Assembly (NCBI GenBank): GCA_036583965.1
Contig: JAZBQD010000034.1
Span: 1,922,001 to 1,986,000 of the forward strand
DNA length: 64,000 bases
DNA from: Prunella strophiata
Taxonomy: Eukaryota; Chordata; Aves; Passeriformes; Prunellidae
Direction: 5' to 3'
The translations under genes and the position numbers were made by a program. This document shows, one piece after another, positions 13,183 to 25,660 of this stretch (its first letter is position 1; every line of letters begins with the position of its first letter). The notes under the pieces are model-generated. The model was not told the DNA's origin, did no database searches, and worked only from the letters and a program-made list of their open reading frames with translations.

Positions 13183-14697
13183 GCAGGACAGGATCCATGT
13201 CCCTGTGACCCCAGGCACGGACAGGATCCATGTCCCTTTGTCCCTAGGCAGGGCAGGGATCAGTGTCCCTGTCCCACAGCAGGACAGGGATCAGTGTCCC
13301 TGTCCCACAGCAGGACAGGGATCAGTGTCCCATGTCCCAAGCAGGGCAGGGATCAGTGTCCCATGTCCCAAAGCAGGGCAGGGATCAGGGCTCCCCTGAT
13401 CTTTAAAAGGACAGGGATCAATGTCCCCTCCCCACTGCTGTGAGGCACAGCAGGGATCAGTGTCCCATGTCCCAAAGCAGGACAGGGATCAGTGTCCCTG
13501 TCCCAAAGCAGGGCAGGGATCAGTGTCCCTGTCCCAAAGCAGGACAGGGATCAGTGTCCCTGTCCCAAAGCAGGGCAGGGATCAGTGTCCCTGTCCCACA
13601 GCAGGACAGGGATCAGTGTCCCATGTCCCAAAGCAGGGCAGGGATCAGTGTCCCTGTCCCACAGCAGGACAGGGATCAGTGTCCCTGTCCCAAAGCAGGG
13701 CAGGGATCAGTGTCCCTGTCCCACAGCAGGACAGGGATCAGTGTCCCTGTCCCAAAGCAGGGCAGGGATCAGTGTCCCATGTCCCAAAGCAGGGCAGGGA
13801 TCAGTGTCCCATGGCCCAAAGCAGGGCAGGGATCAGAGCCCCATGACCCCAGGAAGGACAGGGATCAGTGTCCCTGTCCCAAAGCAGGGCAGGGATCAGT
13901 GTCCCTGTCCCACAGCAGGACAGGGATCAGTGTCCCATGTCCCAAAGCAGGGCAGGGATCAGAGCCCCATGACCCCAGGAAGGACAGGGATCAGTGTCCC
14001 ATGTCCCAAAGCAGGGCAGGGATCAGTGTCCCTGTCCCACAGCAGGACAGGGATCAGTGCCCCATGGCCCAAAGCAGGGCAGGGATCAGAGCCCCATGAC
14101 CCCAGGAAGGACAGGGATCAATATTCCTATTTCCACTAGGGCAGGATCAATGTCTGGATGGCCCCAGGCAGGGAAGGAGTCACTGCTCCCACATCTCATG
14201 GCAGAGAAAGGATCACTGTCACCATGTTCCAGAGCAGGGCAGGGATCTCTGTCCCTGTGGGCCCATGAAGGACAGGGATTGATATCCCAGTTTTCACCAG
14301 GCAGGGCAGGGCTCAGTGTCCCTGAGAGCCAGGGTGGACAGGGATCAATATTCCCACTGTCATGAGACAGGACAGGGATCTGTGTCCCCATGTCCCCAGG
14401 CAGGGCAGGGATCTGTGTCCCTGAGAGCCAGGGTGGACAGGGATCATCATTCCCATGCCCCCAGGCAAGGCGGGATCGATATTCCCACTGCCCCCACGTC
14501 CCCAGGCAGGGCAGGGATCACTGTCCCCATGTTCCCAGGCAGGACAGGGATCAATATTCCCACTGTCAGGAGACAGGGCAGGGATCTGTGTCCCCATGTC
14601 CCCAGGCAGGGCAGGGATCACTGTCCCCATGTCCCCAGGCAGGGCAGGGATCTGTGTCCCCATGTCCCCAGGCAGGGCAGGGATCTGTGTCCCCAGG
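13183..14697 (+). repeat. 1.5-kb minisatellite, 31-32 bp
   Basis: About 45 units built from GGGATCAGTGTCC, CTGTCCCAAAGCAGG and ACA/GCA. Units with CATGTCCC are one base longer. From about 14110 rightward the units diverge (ATATTCCCACTGTC, CCATGTCCCCAGGCAGG, CTGAGAGCCAGGGTGGACAG), with longer blocks of two or three units repeated together. Confidence 0.95.
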
Positions 14698-14884
14698 CAC
14701 CCCCAGCCCACGCAGTCCTGCAGCAGCACAGGGAGGAGCTGGGTTGGGGGTGCCCTGGGGTCCCCTCCTGGCTCCACCCCACAGCCCCGTGCCCCTCCCC
14801 GGGTGCCCCCGTCCCCATGGGTGCCCCCCTGGCGGGGGTCTGTCCCCGGGGGGGGCACAGCGGGGCGGCCGCGGCAGCAACTGG

Positions 14885-15060
14885 AGCAGAGGAAATGCTG
14901 GGCCTTTGAACACGGCCGGAAATAATGACTTTAAAAATGTATCATTCTGCAAACTCATTAAGGCGCATCCCCGGCAGCAGGGGAAGGGAATTGCCGGGCC
15001 TGGGAGCCGCTTGATCTTTACAAAATGTGCACAGCGAGTGCTCCTGAATATTTAACCCCA
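14885..15060. promoter_or_regulatory. Candidate conserved noncoding element
   Basis: GCCGGAAATAATGACTTTAA, TGCAAACTCATTAAGGCGC and CCTGAATATTTAACCCC, a unique island right after the 31-bp array. Confidence 0.38.
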
Positions 15061-15639
15061 ACGGCTCCCCGGGCGCTGGCGAGGCTGTGGGGGCACGGGA
15101 GGGGTCCTGGAAAAGGGAATGGGAGGAGCTTGGCTCCTTCTCCGTGCCCTCCTGCTCAGGTGGGCACCCAAACGCCTGCACTTTGTGCTGGCTGCAGGAT
15201 TGGTGCTGAGCTGCCTGATCCAGAGCCAGGACAGCTCCCAAAACTCGGTGGCACCTCAGTTTGGGATGGGGATCCCTGCCAAGCTTGGGATAGGAGCGGG
15301 CACAGGACTGCTGGTTGTGCTGGCAGCCAGTGCTCTGCCAGGGGTAGGAGGGAGTCACCAGCCCCTGGGGACACGGGGACACCGGTGGCACTGCCACCCG
15401 TCCGGACTGTGCTGCTGTGGGTCACCTTCAATTCCCAGCAAAGCAGGAGCTGGAGCTGGGGCTGCCCGTGGTACCCCGTGGTCCCACCGGAGTGCCCCCC
15501 AGAGCCCTGTCCCACCGCCATGCCCGGTTCCCAATTTCCCCACAGCAGCTCAGCCACCCCGCAGGGCTCATCCCCGGGACGGCCCCGTGCCCTGGTGGCA
15601 CTAATTCCCGGGAAGGGGCTGTGCCTCCCCTCCGTGTCC

Positions 15640-15900
15640 CCGCAGCGATGGCGAGCCCCCGCCCCTCGGGGTGACCTTTCGGAGCGCGGTGCGCTGTGCG
15701 CTGCCGGGCGTTGCCATGGCAAAGCGGCGGCGAGCGCTCCGCGATCACCGGGGCTCGGCCCCGCCGGGCCGCCGCCTCCTCACGGCCTCCGGGGCAGTGC
15801 CAGTGCCACCGGGGCGTCACACGCCCGGTGCCACCCTCCGGAGCGCCACACACGGCCGGGCGGTGGCGCGGGGGAGGGACGGTGGCACCAGCGGGGTCAC
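15640..15900. promoter_or_regulatory. CpG-island-like stretch with an RFX X-box-like palindrome
   Basis: CpG-dense sequence (GGAGCGCGGTGCGCTGTGCG, CAAAGCGGCGGCGAGCGCTC). GTTGCCATGGCAAA at 15710-15723 resembles the RFX X-box. No adjacent coding exon is seen, so a noncoding transcript start or an isolated enhancer are both possible. Confidence 0.35.
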
Positions 15901-16654
15901 CTGCGGTCCCTGCCCTGCTCTGCTCAGCTCCGTCCCCATCCAGGGGCTGCAGAGCTGATCCCAGCGCCAGCTCGGGGCTGTTGGTGTTCCTGTCCCTTCT
16001 CTGATGGGGACACTGGGGAAATATCCACACCCCATTCCTACATATTCCTCCTTCCCACCCTCCTCTCCCATCCCCTACCCATCCCTCTTCACCAGCCCGT
16101 TCAGGTGACAGCCCTGAGGTGTCCCAGTCCCTGTCCCCTGCCTGCCACCTCCCTGGGTGCCAGGGGTGCTCCAGGCTGGCTGTTGGGTGTGGGGTCCCTG
16201 CTCAGGCACACGAGCAGGTGCTGCCAGCACAGCACAGCACAAAATCAATCGACTGTGCTCGCTCCCACAGACGGATTTACAGGGAGAACAAAACGTCTCC
16301 AAATGTGCCAGCGCTCCCAGCCTGCTGGGAAGCTCTCCATGCACAGCCCATGGAGAATGTGCCAGGCCTAGGGGCACTCACCCTCCTCCTGCCCCCCTGG
16401 CACCCGTGGGTGTGCAGCTGCCCCAGCCTGCCCCTGCCCCTCGCCCTCCTGCTGGGCTGGCAGCACCCCGGGGCACCTTGGTCCCCTCTGGGAATGCTCC
16501 TGAGGGTGCTGCAGGTCCTGCTGGCAGCAGGGACACTCTGGTGTCCCACTGCCAGGGCTAGGGGCTGGCCAGAGCTGGCCATGGGGGCTCTCAGTGCTGC
16601 TGCAGGGCTGGGATGCTCTGTAACCCAGGTTCACCAAAACCACCCTGGGAGAAA

Positions 16655-16768
16655 GGTGAAGGATTTCAGACATGGTTTGGTGTTGGGCTTGGCAGTGCTG
16701 GGTTTTTGGCTGGACTCGATCTTAGAGGACTTTCCCAACCTGAACCATTCCATGATTTCCACTGTGAG
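16655..16768 (+). mobile_element. CR1 3'-end remnant
   Basis: GGCAGTGCTGGGTTTTTGGC, TGGACTCGATCTTAGAGGAC and CCCAACCTGAACCATTCCAT match the last about 80 bases of older avian CR1 subfamilies, ending near a decayed terminal repeat. It is a different subfamily from the other CR1 copies in the window. Confidence 0.7.
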
Positions 16769-16989
16769 GCTCCCAGTCCATCCTGCAGCCTGGCACTGGG
16801 CACAGCCATCACCAGGGACAGTGCCCCCAGCACACAGCCCGTGCTCAGGGGTGGTGGCAATGCTGGGGACACTCCTGGCACCTTCCTGGCACCCCAGGGA
16901 CAAGGACAGGGCACAGCTGGCAGCAAACAGGGCACAGCCAGGCCAGGGAGCAGTGCCACACTCGCTGCCAGGGGCTGTCTGGGTTTGCA

Positions 16990-17318
16990 GCTCAGTGACC
17001 TGCAGAGAGCTCAGTGTCCTGCAGAGAGTTCAGTGACCTGCAGAGAGCTCGGTGACCTGCAGAGAGCTCGGTGACCTGCAGAGAGCTCAGTGACCTGCAG
17101 AGAGTTCAGTGTCCTGCAGAGAGTTCAGTGACCTGCAGAGAGTTCAGTGTCCTGCAGAGAGCTCGGTGACCTGCAGAGAGTTCAGTGTCCTGCAGAGAGC
17201 TCAGTGACCTGCAGAGAGTTCAGTGACCTGCAGAGAGCTCGGTGACCTGCAGAGAGCTCGGTGACCTGCTGAGAGCTCGGTGTCCTGCAGAGAGCTCGGT
17301 GACCTGCAGAGAGCTCCC
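16990..17318 (+). repeat. 19-bp minisatellite
   Basis: About 17 units of GTGACCTGCAGAGAGCTCG, with GTGTCCTGCAGAGAGTTCA variants. Each unit carries CTGCAG. Confidence 0.95.
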
Positions 17319-17396
17319 CCTTCCCGTTGTGCTGCAGAGTTATCCCGAGAAGTTATCCCAGAGCTGGGCCCTTCCCGACTCCTGCAGAGCCCAGTG

Positions 17397-17715
17397 CTGA
17401 TCCCTGATCCTTGATTCCTTGATCCCTGATCCTTGACCCCAGATCCTTGATCCCTGATCCCTGATTCCTTGATCCCTGATCTCTGATCCCTGATTCCTGA
17501 CCCCTGACCACTGATCCCTGATCCTTGAGCCCTGATCTGATCCCTGATTCCTGATCCCTGATCTCTGATCCCTGATCCTTGATCCCTGATCCCTGACCCC
17601 TGACCCCTGATCTCTGATTCCTAATTCCTGATCTCTGATCTCTGATCTCTGATCTCTGATCCCTGATTCCTGATCCCTGACCCCTGATCTCTGATCCTTT
17701 ATCCCTGATTCCCTG
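17397..17715 (+). repeat. 7-bp GATCCCT array
   Basis: About 45 imperfect copies of GATCCCT, GATCCTT, GATTCCT and GATCTCT; GATC recurs every seven or eight bases. It sits 80 bases from the 19-bp array. Confidence 0.93.
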
Positions 17716-19479
17716 GGATCAGAGCAGGGAGGGACCACGGATGCAGCAGGGATGTTTGTCTGTGGGTACAGGCATGTCACTCCTTAGGGTGGCAGATGCC
17801 CCTGGCTGGCACCATGGTGCCCTTTTGCCCCCTGCCAGGAGTCTGAGCAGCACGGGAGGGCAGGAGCAGGGCCAGGGGGTTCAGTGGGGTGTGCCATGGC
17901 TCATCCCATGGGATTGGGGCAGAGGGGCTGAGCTGAGTGCCCCGAGGAGCTGCGGGAGGGGGCTGGGAGCACAGCACAGCTCACTTCAAAGGGGACTGGG
18001 CTGTAAATATTTCACCAGCCCTGTGCAGAGCCACGAGGCAGCAGTGATCAGAGCTGGGCACATCCCCCAGAGCAGGCAGGGATGGGGATCAGAGCCCTGG
18101 CAGGAGCCTGGCCAGGGCATCACCTGGGCACCACGGCTGGCTGCTGTGCCCTGGGAGGGCTGGCCACTGGCCTGGGCACTGCCTGTGCCCTCTGCCCAGG
18201 GCTGGCACTGCCTGTCCAGCTGGGGACACCGAGGAGCTGCAGCCCGTGTCCCCAGCACCACGGAGTGCCCACAGGTGGGCACGGGGCTCCTGCTGGCAGC
18301 TGTGCCCTGGGATGGCCGGGGCAAAGGGCCCTGCAGCTCCTCTCCTGCCCCTTGCACCCACACATCCCATCCCGCAGGGGTGGCACTCCCAGGGGCACAG
18401 ACAGAGCCCAGCAGGGGCTGGGGGGCACAGGGGGGTGCTGGGGGCACAGGGGGCCCTGCAGAACTGGGAGCTGCTGTGCCCAGAGAGGCAGTGCTGCCAC
18501 CTGCACCGCTGCTCGTGCCCCCACATTAAATGGAATAATTCAGTGGTTTTGGCCTCCAGGAGGGTCTTGCTGTGGAACAGCCACTGCCTGGTGCCACCCT
18601 GTCCCCTGGCACACACAGCAAGGCTGGCACCAGCAGATGGCTCTGCCTTGGGACCCCAGGGGACTGTCCCCAGGGGGGCAGTGGGGATCAGTGGGAGCAT
18701 GGACTGCCCCCCAGTGCCCCAGAGCAGGGCAGAGGGACAGGGGACATCCTGTGTGCCAGCAGCTTGCTCTGCCCGTCCCCACGTGGGGCTGGGAGGTGGC
18801 ACCAGCCACCCAACCCTGACACTGCAGTGCTGCCACCGACAGTACCGAGGTCTGCTGTGCTGGGGACCCTGCTTTTGGGGCCCCCTCCCTCCCAGGGGGG
18901 GTTACAGCAGCCCCTGGTGTCCGACTGCAATCCCTGAGCTCCAGCATCCTCCCCACGCCGGGGTTGGGCTCACTGGGAAGTTCTCCTTTCAGACACCCTC
19001 AGCCCCAGAGATGCTGCCCAGAGGGTCAGAGCTCCCCACTGAGACCCCCAGTCCTTCCTGGGGCACCCACCCTGCTCAGCACCCACCCCACGGGGGGGTC
19101 CTGCCCCTCAGGGACCACGAACGAGCCTGAGCAGGGAGCGCTGCTCCCTCTGCCGCGATCCCGGGGGGGCCCACTCAGGAATGGGGGCCTCCCGGCGCGC
19201 CCCAGCTCCCAGGAATGGAGTCGGTGCCTTCTCAAGGCGATGGGGGCAGGAGGGGCTCCCAGGGAACCGGGCTGGTGCCTTCCCGGGACAATGGGTGCAG
19301 GAGGAGCTCCCCCCGCCCCTGCCCTGAAGCACAGGGAGGGGATGGTGCCTCTGGAGAATTCCGCCGCCCGCAGGGACCTGGAGCTCCAGGCAGGTTTCCC
19401 ATCACCAGCGATGGGGTCCCGCACCCTTCCCCCTCGCCCCGAACAGGTTTCACTCGCCGGCACAGCTGCCGCGTCCAGA

Positions 19480-19600
19480 TGTTGCCGGAATTGAGGGAGG
19501 CAGGGTTGCTCAGCCCACAGCTGCTCCCTGCTTCGCTTGCAATTGCTTTGGAAATATTGTGTGTGCTCAGCTCTTTAGAGCTAATCTCCATCCTGCAGCC
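19480..19600. promoter_or_regulatory. Candidate conserved noncoding element
   Basis: TTGCAATTGCTTTGGAAATA and CTTTAGAGCTAATCTCC; a similar island at 19770-19990 has GGGGCCATTAATCAATGGTG, ACAGCTGGTAAATCC and CTGATTATTAATGC. Confidence 0.4.
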
Positions 19601-20089
19601 GCGCCTGGCGGAGCTGCCCACGCCAGCCCGGCTGCTGGGCGAGCTGGGCAAACTGGGGAGGAAGAGGAGGGGAGGGGTCCCTCCAGCAGCTCCCGCGTGG
19701 GGCAGAGCCGGGGCGGGGCGATGCTGGGGAGGGGGCGAGGGCTGGGCACCACCCCGGCGATTCCTCCGCGCTTGATTGGGGCCATTAATCAATGGTGCGC
19801 TCTGCGCAGCCTGACAGAGCCCGCGCTGTCAGCGTGTGAGCGATCCGCTCGCTCGGCGCCATCCATCAGGCCCCTGGCAAGCGCCGCGCGACACCCCCTC
19901 CCTGATTTATCTGAGGCCAATGGAGTCATGAAAAACAGCTGGTAAATCCTTCCCCATCAGCCGGCTGATTATTAATGCAGCCAAGTGTGGAGGCAGGCAG
20001 CGAGTCGGGGAGAACGGGACCGGTGAGAGGCAGCATCGGCCCGGGCCGGCTGCCCCCGGGGCGCCAACCCTCCCGGAGGATGCTGCCCC

Positions 20090-20221
20090 CTTCCCTGCCC
20101 ATTCCCTGCCCATTCCCTGCTCATTCCCTGCCCATTCCCTGCCCGTTCCCTGCCCATTCCCTGCCCATTCCCTGCCCATTCCCTGCCCCATTCCCTGCCC
20201 GTTCCCTGCCCGTTCCCTGCC
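20090..20221 (+). repeat. 11-bp CCCTGCCCATT array
   Basis: Twelve units of CCCTGCCCATT, with CCCGTT and CTCATT variants. Confidence 0.95.
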
Positions 20222-20354
20222 ACCGTGGGAGCCGTGTCCTGCCTGTCCCCGGCCATCGGGCAGCGCTGTGGTGGCTGCAGAGGTGACCCGGGCTCCTGTC
20301 CCCACCTGCAGCTCCCGGCTCAGGTGGGCAGGGAAGGCTCTGCCAGGAGTGGCC

Positions 20355-20765
20355 GGGATGGGGAGGGTCAGGACCCCGGATCTCCAGGCTGGGGGGGCTC
20401 AGAACCCCCCGTTTGGCCAGGACAGGGAGGGTGGTTCAGAAACCCTGGAATGAAAAACTGGCTCAGAACCCCTGGGATGTCCTGGGACAGGAGGGGATGA
20501 GAACCACCAAGGATGCCCAGCTGGGGTGGGGGGGTTCAAACCCTTGGGATGTCCAGGCTGGAAGGGCTCAGGACCCCTGGGACACCCAGGCTGGAGGGCT
20601 CAGAACCCCCTCAATGACCACACTGGCATGTGCCCAGGCTGGAGGGCCCTGGGAGCCCCCTGGGGTGACCTTAGAGCCCCCTGGGCTGCCCAGTCTGGAG
20701 GAGCTCAGGATGCCCAGGAGGGCCAGGCTGGGGGCTCAGGACCCCCAGGAAGAGCAGTCATGCTG
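20355..20765 (+). repeat. Degenerate minisatellite, about 40 bp
   Basis: Recurring CCAGGCTGG, GGGCTCAGAACCCC and CTGGGATGTCC words at 35-50 base spacing; strongly diverged. Confidence 0.6.
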
Positions 20766-21239
20766 TTCCTGCTGCCCCATGGATGGAGAGAGCTGGCACA
20801 GAGGGACACCAGGACTTTTCCAGAGTGGGGGCAGGCTCAGGATGTGGCTCTGGTGCAGGGCTGGGGAGATTGCCCAAAGGAAGGAGGGAGAAGCCTGCAC
20901 CAGCACTGTGGGTACTCATGGAGCAGGGCCCCAGCCTTGTCCTGGTGACTCTGGGGACATTCTGGGGTGTCCCCAGTCCCTGCCAGCCCCTGCAGCCATT
21001 GCATCCCCCACGGAGCCAGCACAGTTTGGGAACACTGGCAGTGTGGCAGCCCAAGGTGCAGCACCCACACATCCCTGCCTGCCCCCTGCACATCCCACCT
21101 GCCCTCCCAGCCCTACAAAAAATCATCCCCTGGGGCAGATCAGCCACTTGCCAGCTTTGCCAGCCCCATCTCCCCCTCACACCCCACGCTGGTGCCCACA
21201 GTGCTTGCTCCTCATGCCCTGCCAGGCTGTTGTGCCCTC

Positions 21240-21440
21240 TGCACTGACATAAATGGCTCGGGGGAAAAAATCCTCTAAATTGTGTGAGTGGGCTGGAAGG
21301 AAGCTGGAAGCAGCATTTTCGTGGTTGTGTGCTGAGCAGGTGCAGCTGACAATTAGCTATCTCTTCCCAGCCTCTTCATTTAGTTCCTCAAGGTTATTTT
21401 GAAAATTGAATATTCAATTAATAAAAGAGTGGCTTTGCAG
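21240..21440. promoter_or_regulatory. Candidate conserved noncoding element
   Basis: CTGACAATTAGCTATCTCTT and GAAAATTGAATATTCAATTA, the latter partly palindromic, in an AT-rich island. Confidence 0.38.
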
Positions 21441-24180
21441 GGCTCTCAGTGCTCCCTTCCCCAGGGCAGACACACCCTCAGAGGCAGCTCATGAGGAGAG
21501 GGAAGGGGGAAGAAGCTCATCCTCCTCCTCCTCATGGGCCCTACCCTTAACCCCCCTCCACAGCCACGTTTGGAGCTCCCTGAGCCCCAGATTTGCACGG
21601 AGGAGATGAAGCAGCAGAAGTTGTCGTGGTGGAAAGTAGGTGACGTTGAGTCACGTTCGAGCCTGTCACAGAACACATCGTCCTCCTTGCCTGGTGTCCC
21701 CCCCCTCAAACCCAACCTGGGCCCCCACCAGCGTCACCCCAGCCCACCCAGTCCCCCAAAGCCATGGGGAGGTGTGGGAGGGAAAGGGGGCAGCTCCTCC
21801 CTTCCCTCCAGCTCATCCTCATCCCACCCTCCCCTGCTTTATTTTCTTTCCTGCCACTTAAATACCGCACGATGATGAGCCAGGATTGCTGGGAGTGCTG
21901 CTGCTGCTCCACAGGGTCCCCTGCCATGCCTGGAGTGATGATCTCCCAGCCCAGCAAACTCCTTCCCAGCCCAAACCCTGCGTGGGGTCAGCAGCAGCCC
22001 CCTCACCCCACCCAGAGGGGGCTCAGGGCCCCTTCCCTGCAGCTCCTGCCCCCGGGGCTGCTCCTCCTGCACGGTCAGGGCAGAATCTGCTCCCAAATCA
22101 AGCCTGGAATGAGACCCTGTGCCTTGCTGGGGCTTTGCTCCGTGCTGTGGATGTGTCACCTCTGTGTCACCGTGCTGGGACATCACTTCAAGCATAGCCA
22201 GCCACCAGGCTGGGGACAAGTCAGGGGTGTCCTCCTAAGCTGGGATTGCTGTCCTGACCCCACAGCATTCCTGGTTTCTTTGACTGTGAATGAGGAGCCC
22301 TGTCCTGCTAGCGAGTCCCCAGCACCACGCTGGGATGGGCAGTACCCACTTCTGCTCCTCTGCATTCCTGGGCTCAGAAAATCAGCTCCAAAGTCCCACT
22401 GGAGAGGGGCCAGTGATCTCTGGATGGGCCAGGGGGAAATCGAGTGAGAGGAGCTGCAGCCCAGGGGCAGGGACAGGCAGAATTCCCCCGGGATGCAGCC
22501 ACAGCAGGTTGCCAAGGTGGCCAGAGCAGGTGGCAGCAGCGTGGGGACACCTCTGTGTGTGATGGACGAGCGCTGGCTCCCACCTCTGCTTCCTCAGCTC
22601 TTCGTGGAGCAGGGCTGATGGCCGAGGGCTGGGAGATTTATAATGGAATTTCACTCTGCCTGTGCCCAGAACTGCTGCTGTGGGCCCTTTGGGAGGGGGG
22701 AGGTGCCCAGGCAGGGCAGCAGCCCCAGGCCCCTCCGTGCTGCCCTGCAGGTGCTGTCCCCAAGGTGCCCTCCAGCAAAGGTGACACCTGGGGACAGCTC
22801 CATGCTGAGAGCTGCATCCCAGCACAACCCCCCCCCCCCACTCATCCCAGCTCACCAGGAAGGAAAATTCCATTTGGGACACAGGTGCCAGCCCTGTCCT
22901 CTGCCTGCCCCCTGTCCCACCCCAAGCCCTGCAGGGCCATCGATCCAGGCAAGGATATTTTTGCTTACCAGGGGTGCATTACCTGGATCAGGGATGACAT
23001 GGGTCATGGGGATGCTCCAAGCAGTGCTGGATCAGCATCCCAGCTCAGGGTTCATCCCAGAGCTTCTCTCCTCCCTCTTTCATGTCCCCCCCCCTCATTT
23101 CCCTTTTTCCAAAGCCTCAGTTACATCTTCCTTATTATCCTCCTCCCTGCTATCTGGGTCACCCTCCCCTGCCATTACCCCAGATAATTGTGAGCTGAGT
23201 GGAGGCCACGGGCAGCAATCTGGCAGCAGCACCTGGGAAACCTCTGCCTCCACACACATCTCCCTGCCTTCCTCACCCCTCCTCTTCCTCAGCTCCTGCA
23301 TCCCAGCCTGCTTGTCCAGCTCTGGGAAAGCTGGCAGGGCTGCAGGCAGGGAAGGGGGATCAATCACCAGGGCAAATCCCCCCAGGAGGAGCTGGGGTGC
23401 CCAGGCTCACAGTGCCCCAGGCAGCTCAGGAGGTGCTTTTGGGAGCTCTCTGCTCCCCTTTCCAGAGGGAGAAACTGCTGTGCCCAAAGGCTGGGGGCTC
23501 TCAGCCTGCACTGCTCTCCTGGGGTCCTGCTCACACGGGCACAAACAGATTCCAGCCTCACCCAGAAAAGGAATTAAATGGCACCATCTGGCACTCGGGG
23601 AGCTCTTCCCCCTCCCGCTGGTGGGGAGAGGGTAATCCAGGACGGGAAGCAAGCCACGCTGCTGGAACAGGCACCAGCCCTGGCACTGGCCAGGAGGGGA
23701 CACCCCCACAGTGGCCAAGCCAGGCCTGGGGTCCCAGCAGGTCCCAGCACATCCTGAGAGGCAGAGCTGGACACAGCCCCCTCCCTGCAGGGACCAGAAT
23801 AAGCTTTTTTTTTATACATAATTATATCTCCCAAAGTGGCCCAGCCTCCTCCCAGAGCTGCTTTTAGCTCAGCTAAACCCACGTGTAAATTCAAGCTGTC
23901 TTGGGCCCCATCCTGCTCCCCTCTTCCTGCCCAGCTGGGATGCCCCAAATCCTGGGCAAAGCAGGTGGAGCAGCCTGACCCCAACCTCTGTGAGCAAGGC
24001 ATGGGGCAAGGCACCAGGATTTTGGTCCCTCCTCTAAAGATTTCATAGAAAATGGGTTAAAACAAGGATGAGAGGAAAAACACTGAGACCTGGCTAGACC
24101 CCAAGATCCAGGGGATGGTGAATCCCATGGGATGGGGCTCTCATCCCCTCTGTGCTGGTACTGTGCCCTGGACCTGCCTG

Positions 24181-24790
24181 GTTTCCCTGCGTGCATTTCC
24201 CCCCCTGCATTTCCCCATGTGCATTTCCTTGCCTGCATTTTCCCTTCCTGCATTTCCCTGATTGCATTTCCTTGCCTGCTTTTCCCTGCCTGCATTTTCC
24301 TTGCTGCATTCCCCTGCCTTCATTTTCCTGCCTGCATTTCCTTCCTGCTTTTCCATTCCTGTGTTTCCCTGCCTGCATTTTCCTTCTTGCATTTCTCTGC
24401 CTGCATTTCCTTGCCTGCAATTTCCTCTCTGCATTTTCCTTGCCTGAATTTTCCTTCCTGCATTTCCCTGCCTTCATTTTCCTTCTTGCATTTCCCTTCC
24501 TGCATTCCCCTGTCTGCATTTCCTTGCCTGCATTTTCCCTTCCTGCATTCCCCCACCTGCATCTCCCTGCCTGCATTTTTCTTCCTGCGATTTCCCTGCC
24601 TGCACCTTCCTTCCTGCATTTCCCTGCTTGCATTTCCCCTTCTGCATTTCCCCTCCTGCATTTCCCACCTGCATTTCCCACCTGCATTTCCCTTCCTGCA
24701 TTTCCCTTCCTGCATTTCTCTGCCTGCATTCCCCTGCCTGCATTTTCCTTGACTGAGTTTTCCCTCCTGCATTTCCCTGCCTGCATTCCC
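24181..24790 (+). repeat. 14-15 bp TGCATTTCCCTGCC array
   Basis: About 43 units of TGCATTTCCCTGCC with C/T changes (TTCCTGCATTTTCC and similar). Antisense frames read as GREMQ/KCRQGN repeats and are not protein. Confidence 0.95.
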
Positions 24791-24854
24791 CGGCAGCCGC
24801 GGGGAGGAGGCTCCCGCTGCCCGCGATGGCATCAGGGTGGCAGTGGCTGCAGCC

Positions 24855-25040
24855 TCCGCAGGACTAGAACCCATCAATTAGGGAATAAGTGCCTCGCCTG
24901 TCCTTGTTAATCCCCTCCTCTCCGAGCTGTTCTTTATTATTTACGGTGAAGGTGCCCCGGGATGTGCTGTCGGAGGGACGCCTGACAGGCTCAATCTGTA
25001 CCGTACAATTACATCCTCCTCCTCCTCCTCGCCAGCTGGG
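24855..25040. promoter_or_regulatory. Candidate conserved noncoding element
   Basis: CCCATCAATTAGGGAATAAG, CTGTTCTTTATTATTTACGG and CTGTACCGTACAATTACATC; follows the 14-bp array. Confidence 0.38.
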
Positions 25041-25591
25041 GAATCCCTTCCTGGCTCCCACCACCCCGTTCTTCTCCACATCTACCCCGGGAAGAGATCC
25101 GGTGGTACCAGACCCCCCTGACCCCCCACCCCATCCCCACGGAAGGCCTGGGATGCTCCGGGTGGGAGCCAGCCTGGAAGGGGTGGGGGGGGTCCGTGCG
25201 AGGCTCTGCAGAGGCATTAACTGAGCCAGGATTAACATTCACCAGCGAAAAAATAACTCCATGCGAGCTGCGTCTGTTCCGGGGGCCTCGTGTGCGGCAC
25301 GAATGGAAGCGCAGCATCCCCTGGGAGCCCCCGGGATGTGTGCGCTGCAGCCGCGTCAGCTCTTTGCAAGGGCTGCTGATGCCTCGGCTAACGAGCTCCC
25401 CGCTGAACGTGTCCTACGCACACCTGAGGATGCAGCCGGCTCCCTTCGCCTCCTCAAGCTCTGCTCCTGCCTGCTGCCCTCGTCTGTCGCCCGGCAGTGC
25501 CGTCACCCGGGCGGGCACCCGTGCGGGGCAGTGCTGGGGGCGCTGCGGGCATCGCTCAGGGTGGAGCACGGCCAGGGTGTGGCAGAGGCTG

Positions 25592-25660
25592 GGCGGGCTG
25601 GGGTGAGGCTCAGGGGGAAAGCAGGAATATCCAGGATTTAGGATCATTTAAGATTCAGTC
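25592..25660 (+). repeat. Dispersed repeat copy 1 (unnamed)
   Basis: Shares about 60 bases, including GAAAGCAGGAATATCCAGGA, with 30248-30320. Probably a fragment of an interspersed element I do not recognise. Confidence 0.6.

Noticed and set aside
13183..14697. CRISPR-like regularly spaced repeat
   Set aside because: Units are directly tandem with no unique spacers, and the genome is vertebrate.
15025..16371. 448-codon open frame and an overlapping hydrophobic-start frame at 15119
   Set aside because: GC-rich chance frames; they cross a CpG-rich block, lack family resemblance and have competing frames of similar length.
24094..24910. Charged GREMQ repeat frame on the minus strand
   Set aside because: Frame of the 14-15 bp array; no flanking exon structure.
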